Shown piece by piece: positions 31,409 to 33,947 of a DNA stretch of 33,947 nt; positions within the stretch are counted from its first letter, which is position 1; each line of letters opens with the position of its first letter. The notes under the pieces are model-generated. The model saw only the letters and a list, made by a program, of their open reading frames with translations, did not search any database and was not told the origin of the DNA. The position numbers and the translations under genes were made by a program. Origin of the DNA: CAZJHX01 sp964545715 (GTDB taxonomy: Bacteria; Myxococcota_A; UBA9042; GCA-2863065); contig CAZJHX010000118.1 of NCBI GenBank assembly GCA_964545715.1, positions 1 through 33,947 of the forward strand, given 5' to 3'.

Positions 31409-32736
31409 CCGGTTGGCTCCATGTCCTCGCGCAGCGCCTCAAGGTCGATCTCAGCGTCCTTAATCCACCGATACAGCGTGTTGCGCGCGACCCCCAGCTC
31501 CTTCGACACCAGACGGATGTTGCCGTCTCGCGCCACGATCAGATTCGCCAGCTCCTCTCCCGTCGGCCGCTTGGCTTTAGGCCGCGGTCCCGCGGACTCG
31601 GTGGTCGTCGCAGGCGTCGCCGGGCCTGTCTCCGACTGCGGTGGCCTGGGGCGCAGCAGCTCTTCCAGATCGGTCGTGAGGCTCAGCGTGTCGGAGGTGC
31701 CCGCCTCGATGACGGCACGCTCGATGATCGCACGCAGCTCGCGCACGTTGGCCGGCCAGTCGTACGCCAGCATGCGGCGCGCCAGGCGATGATGCACCTT
31801 GCGCGGGCCGGTGTTGGTCAGCTTGACGAAGTGATCGACCAGGTGCGGGATGTCCTCGCGTCGGGCTCGCAGTGGCGCGATCTCGATCACCCACCCGGTC
31901 AGTCGCGCGTGCAGATCCTCGCGGAACGTCCCCGCCGCCACCATGGCCTTCAGGTCCCGGTGCGTCGCCGCGACGACCCGCGTGTCGACAGTAATCGTGC
32001 GATTGGCCCCGATCCGCCTTATCTCGCCTTCCTGCAGAAAGCGCAGCAGGCTGACCTGTAGTGCAGGCGATGCGTCTCCGATCTCGTCCAAAAAGACGGT
32101 TCCTCCGTCGGCCGCTTCGATGATGCCCGCCCGCTCGCGGTCCGCGCCGCTGTATGCGCCGCGCACATGCCCGAACAGCTCGCTTTGCAGCAGGTTGTCG
32201 GACACGCCGCCGCAGTTGACGCTGTGCATCGGTCCGGTGCGGCCGCTGGCGCGATGGATCTCCCGGGCCACCAACTCCTTGCCTGTGCCGGTCTCGCCGA
32301 GCACGAGCACGCAGGTGGGGTAGGGCGCGACCTTGGCGATCTCTTCGACGACTTTGGAGATGGGCCAGCTCACGCCGATCAGCGTCTCGTGGCGCGGCTC
32401 TTTGAAGAACGCCGGCGCCTGGTGCAGCAGCAGCAGAATCGAGCCCAGTCCGACAACATCCCCCTCTCCCAGCTGGAGCTGGCGGACGCGATTGCCGTTG
32501 ACGAAGGTGCCGTTGCGGCTCTTGCGGTCGATGATCTCGACCTCGCCCTGTTCGCTGGTCTGGACTACCGCGTGCCGCCGCGAGATGCGTCCGTCGTGCA
32601 GGACCTGGGGCCCGAAACAGCCGGCTTCACGGCCCAGCTCCAGCTTTGTACCGCGCGGAAGCGGCACACGGCGCCCGATGTACTCCGGATCGGGATGGTG
32701 CACGATGCCGAGCCACCAAGACGCCGAGCCGTCCAT
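31405..32736 (-). CDS. FHA-domain sigma54-type activator with GAYSGA loop, 443 aa
   Basis: An FHA domain (about 10-110: LELGRE, ISRRHAVV, SRNGTFVNG) precedes an AAA+ domain with Walker A GETGTGKE, Walker B TVFLDEIGDA and the sigma54 loop written GAYSGA instead of GAFTGA, two conservative changes in the motif that contacts sigma54. Other parts (LLRFLQEGEIRRIG, FREDLHARL, YDWPANVRELR) are normal, and a Fis-type helix-turn-helix (NIRLVSKELGVARNTLYRWI) ends the protein. ATG at 32736 lacks a ribosome site; a TTG at 32781 would add 15 residues. The kinase-AAA gene is coupled by a 4-nt overlap. Likely acts on the sigma54 promoters in 33440-33707. Confidence 0.88.
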   Translation of the reverse strand: MDGSASWWLGIVHHPDPEYIGRRVPLPRGTKLELGREAGCFGPQVLHDGRISRRHAVVQTSEQGEVEIIDRKSRNGTFVNGNRVRQLQLGEGDVVGLGSILLLLHQAPAFFKEPRHETLIGVSWPISKVVEEIAKVAPYPTCVLVLGETGTGKELVAREIHRASGRTGPMHSVNCGGVSDNLLQSELFGHVRGAYSGADRERAGIIEAADGGTVFLDEIGDASPALQVSLLRFLQEGEIRRIGANRTITVDTRVVAATHRDLKAMVAAGTFREDLHARLTGWVIEIAPLRARREDIPHLVDHFVKLTNTGPRKVHHRLARRMLAYDWPANVRELRAIIERAVIEAGTSDTLSLTTDLEELLRPRPPQSETGPATPATTTESAGPRPKAKRPTGEELANLIVARDGNIRLVSKELGVARNTLYRWIKDAEIDLEALREDMEPTG

Positions 32737-32869
32737 GGCGGTGGTATCGAATAAGCTTCCCTGGCTTCTTGTGGTGTACAACGCGACGCGGTCCGAGAGT
32801 CCTGTGCGGCGGCGCTATCTTACCCCACACATCCGCAACGCGTCGATAACGCGACCGTTTGAGATCGGA

Positions 32870-33397
32870 CTAGCGGCGCGTGAACGCGGCTTTTGGCGCC
32901 ACCGCGCCGTCGCTTACCCGCTGACCGAGAGCCAGCAGCTGGGTGCGCACGTCAGCGAACGCGGGCGCCGTGGACAGGTCGTTCGCCCAGCGCTCAACCG
33001 TGAACGAGCCCGAGTCGTAGACGCCCACGGTCAGGCGTGGGCGGGTCTCGTCAAACGCGCCGAAGCGGCGATCGTTGCGCACGGTCCACAGCTTGCCGAG
33101 CGCCGCGGTGCTGGCAAGACGCCGGCACTCGGCGGCGCCGACTCGGCCCACGTACCAGGTCTCCGCCTTGCCGGGGACGGTCTGCCGCACCACGACTCGG
33201 GCGTCGCGCAGCGCAACTGTTGTCCAGCCGTGGACGTCGTCGCCTTCTATCAATGTGACGCGCAGGTCCGCACATGCGCGGGCACCGGCAGCCACGGCCG
33301 TCAGCGCGGGGGCGGTGTTGGACGGGTCCGGAACTTCAGCCGTCGCGGCCAGGGCAGGCAGCAGAATCGTCAGGGTCAGCAGGGTCGAGCGAATCAT
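32870..33397 (-). CDS. Exported protein of unknown function, 175 aa
   Basis: A signal peptide (MIRSTLLTLTILLPALAATA) leads a mature domain of about 150 residues with two Cys (C43 in RACADL, C92 in AAECRR) that may be bridged. Strand-rich pieces (DLRVTLIEGDD, TTVALRDARVVVRQTV, LTVGVYDSGSFTVERW) suggest a small periplasmic beta domain; no family recognised. ATG at 33397 has GAGGTG 7 nt upstream; a TTG at 33400 is an alternative. A near-consensus sigma54 promoter lies 43-58 nt upstream, so it is likely switched on by an FHA activator. The gap of 133 nt to the next gene (the activator) on the same strand would allow readthrough. Confidence 0.75.
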   Translation of the reverse strand: MIRSTLLTLTILLPALAATAEVPDPSNTAPALTAVAAGARACADLRVTLIEGDDVHGWTTVALRDARVVVRQTVPGKAETWYVGRVGAAECRRLASTAALGKLWTVRNDRRFGAFDETRPRLTVGVYDSGSFTVERWANDLSTAPAFADVRTQLLALGQRVSDGAVAPKAAFTRR

Positions 33398-33439
33398 CAA
33401 AGCACCTCTTGGTTTCGCAGGCTTTATGAAGCGATCGGC

Positions 33440-33455
33440 AGCAATCGGCGTGCCA
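33440..33455 (-). promoter_or_regulatory. Sigma54 promoter driving the 175-aa exported protein
   Basis: On the minus strand TGGCACGCCGATTGCT (33455-33440) has GG (33454-33453) and GC (33442-33441) spaced by 10 nt and matches both consensus boxes. Transcription should start near 33429 and give about a 32-nt leader before the ATG at 33397. Confidence 0.75.
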
Positions 33456-33575
33456 CGCTCGAAAACGGCCTCGGGTCGGGTGACCCCGGCCGTGCAGTCC
33501 GGCGTTTAGTGGGGTGCTCAGGGGTCCGCGGTCCCACCCTGTTCCAGGTGTCACACGGCGCCCGATTTTTCCGCC

Positions 33576-33598
33576 CATGTTCCATGACATGTTCCATG
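33576..33598. promoter_or_regulatory. Tandem dyad repeat, candidate enhancer shared by two sigma54 promoters
   Basis: CATGTTCCATG occurs at 33576-33586 and again at 33588-33598, a 12-bp period. The join also contains the inverted repeat CATGT-N6-ACATG. A further TGTTCCA lies at 33540-33546. The array is about 120 bp from the minus-strand -24 box and about 95 bp from the plus-strand one, a usual distance for sigma54 activator sites. Confidence 0.55.
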
Positions 33599-33691
33599 GA
33601 CCACTCGACGCCGCATATTCATTGAAAAACAGAACAGGCGATTTGTACGCAGTGTTGCGTTTAGCCCGTTTTGGCAGCCCCCCTCAGAAGG

Positions 33692-33707
33692 TGGCACGGG
33701 GCTTGCG
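33692..33707 (+). promoter_or_regulatory. Sigma54 promoter for the structured small RNA
   Basis: TGGCACGGGGCTTGCG has GG (33693-33694) and GC (33705-33706) spaced by 10 nt, consensus in both boxes. The predicted start is near 33718. No open reading frame with a ribosome site follows for at least 200 nt, while two strong stems do. Confidence 0.75.
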
Positions 33708-33717
33708 AAGAGGGGGA

Positions 33718-33880
33718 GCGGGCGGAAATCTCGACGCCCAGCGAGTGAGGTTCCAGTAAGTTTGCAAAACCCCATCCCAGCAACAACTCACTCGCTGGAA
33801 TTGTCTAGTCTCCCATTCCCCCATCCCCGTGTGAGGCGATCGGGCCAAGCGCCTCCCCTGCTTGGAACCGATCGCCTCAT
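33718..33880 (+). ncRNA. Putative sigma54-dependent structured small RNA
   Basis: Stem 1 pairs CCAGCGAGTGAG (33738-33749) with CTCACTCGCTGG (33787-33798), 12 perfect bp around a 37-nt loop that contains CCCCATCCC. A C-rich single-stranded linker follows (33811-33829, TCCCATTCCCCCATCCCCG). Stem 2 pairs TGAGGCGATCGG (33832-33843) with CCGATCGCCTCA (33868-33879), 12 perfect bp, enclosing a second 6-bp helix (CCAAGC/GCTTGG) whose 9-nt loop GCCTCCCCT could base-pair with GGAGG ribosome sites. A weak U-rich stretch follows (33880-33900). The two long stems make structure very likely; start and end are predicted. Resembles in layout the myxobacterial Pxr RNA (sigma54 promoter, stems, C-tract), homology untested. 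Confidence 0.65.
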
Positions 33881-33947
33881 TTACCTTTCATCTACTTGCG
33901 CTTGTCAACCAACTACCAGCCTGGAATGTCCGGACAGGTCGCAGCGC

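Larger units (their letters stand above)
33398..33947. other. 550-bp gene-free regulatory region at the right end
   Basis: This stretch has no convincing reading frame. It contains the leader of the 175-aa gene, two divergent sigma54 promoters, the shared tandem dyad, an A/T-rich patch between them (33612-33626, ATATTCATTGAAAAA; possible DNA-bending site) and the small RNA. The last about 45 bases carry a TGTCCGGACA palindrome (33918-33927) whose context is cut off by the window edge. Confidence 0.7.

Noticed and set aside
33514..33759. 81-codon plus-strand frame in the right-hand intergenic region
   Set aside because: Covers the enhancer and promoter elements, lacks a ribosome site and has uneven composition.
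33551..33775. 74-codon minus-strand frame in the right-hand intergenic region
   Set aside because: It runs through the sigma54 promoter, the tandem dyad and stem 1; no convincing ribosome site or domain.
1..33947. CRISPR arrays, tRNA, rRNA, insertion sequences, attachment sites
   Set aside because: None seen: no regularly spaced repeats, no cloverleaf with CCA-like end, no transposase reading frame or terminal inverted repeats.

Overview
The window is high-GC DNA packed with signalling genes and very little spacer. FHA-type sigma54 activators, Hanks-type Ser/Thr kinases (one with the catalytic loop HRDLSPAN), hybrid histidine kinases, copper-monooxygenase-like lipoproteins with Cys-rich tails and DUF4157 proteins together suggest a member of the Myxococcota (formerly Deltaproteobacteria). 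The genus cannot be told from this window. No rRNA, tRNA, insertion sequence or CRISPR array was seen.

Layout. (1) 49-3701, minus strand: a translationally coupled pair, a CHAT-type caspase-like protease and a large TPR-like/Rossmann-like/RyR protein, divergent from a stand-alone STN-domain protein. This looks like a conflict or sensing module. (2) 4180-9067: a response regulator with a KaiA/RsbU-like output domain converges on an operon of a secreted EEP-family phosphodiesterase, a GAF-PAS-PAS histidine kinase and two single-domain response regulators. (3) 9151-12275: an outer-membrane-barrel-like lipoprotein and a HEAT-repeat protein. (4) 12300-15350, minus: a REC-HK-REC hybrid kinase and a REC-HDOD regulator. 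(5) 15453-22022, plus: a membrane-anchored tandem nitroreductase (SagB-like), an FHA-sigma54 activator and a Ser/Thr kinase, then a near-consensus sigma54 promoter driving a 57-aa protein, a DUF4157 putative metallopeptidase/effector and a 108-aa partner, closed by a strong hairpin. (6) 22023-24657, minus: an OmpR-type two-component system and a 98-aa protein with a structured 3' region. (7) 24770-27522, plus: a cytochrome c/copper-monooxygenase-like lipoprotein and a DapB-like dehydrogenase. (8) 27519-33397, minus: a secreted 175-aa protein, a second FHA-sigma54 activator (GAYSGA variant), a kinase-AAA-TPR protein and a FadL-like outer-membrane protein.

The strongest non-coding signal is the 550-bp gap at the right end. 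It holds two divergent near-consensus sigma54 promoters, a tandem dyad repeat between them that looks like a shared enhancer, and a probable structured small RNA with two long perfect stems, a C-rich linker and an anti-Shine-Dalgarno-like loop.

Recurring logic. Twice an FHA activator is translationally coupled, by a 1-nt or 4-nt overlap, to a Ser/Thr kinase, and a sigma54 promoter lies nearby. This suggests kinase signalling feeding through FHA phosphothreonine recognition to sigma54 promoters: one driving a putative effector operon, the other a secreted protein and a small RNA. The promoter assignments are visual matches to consensus and the regulatory links are inferences.
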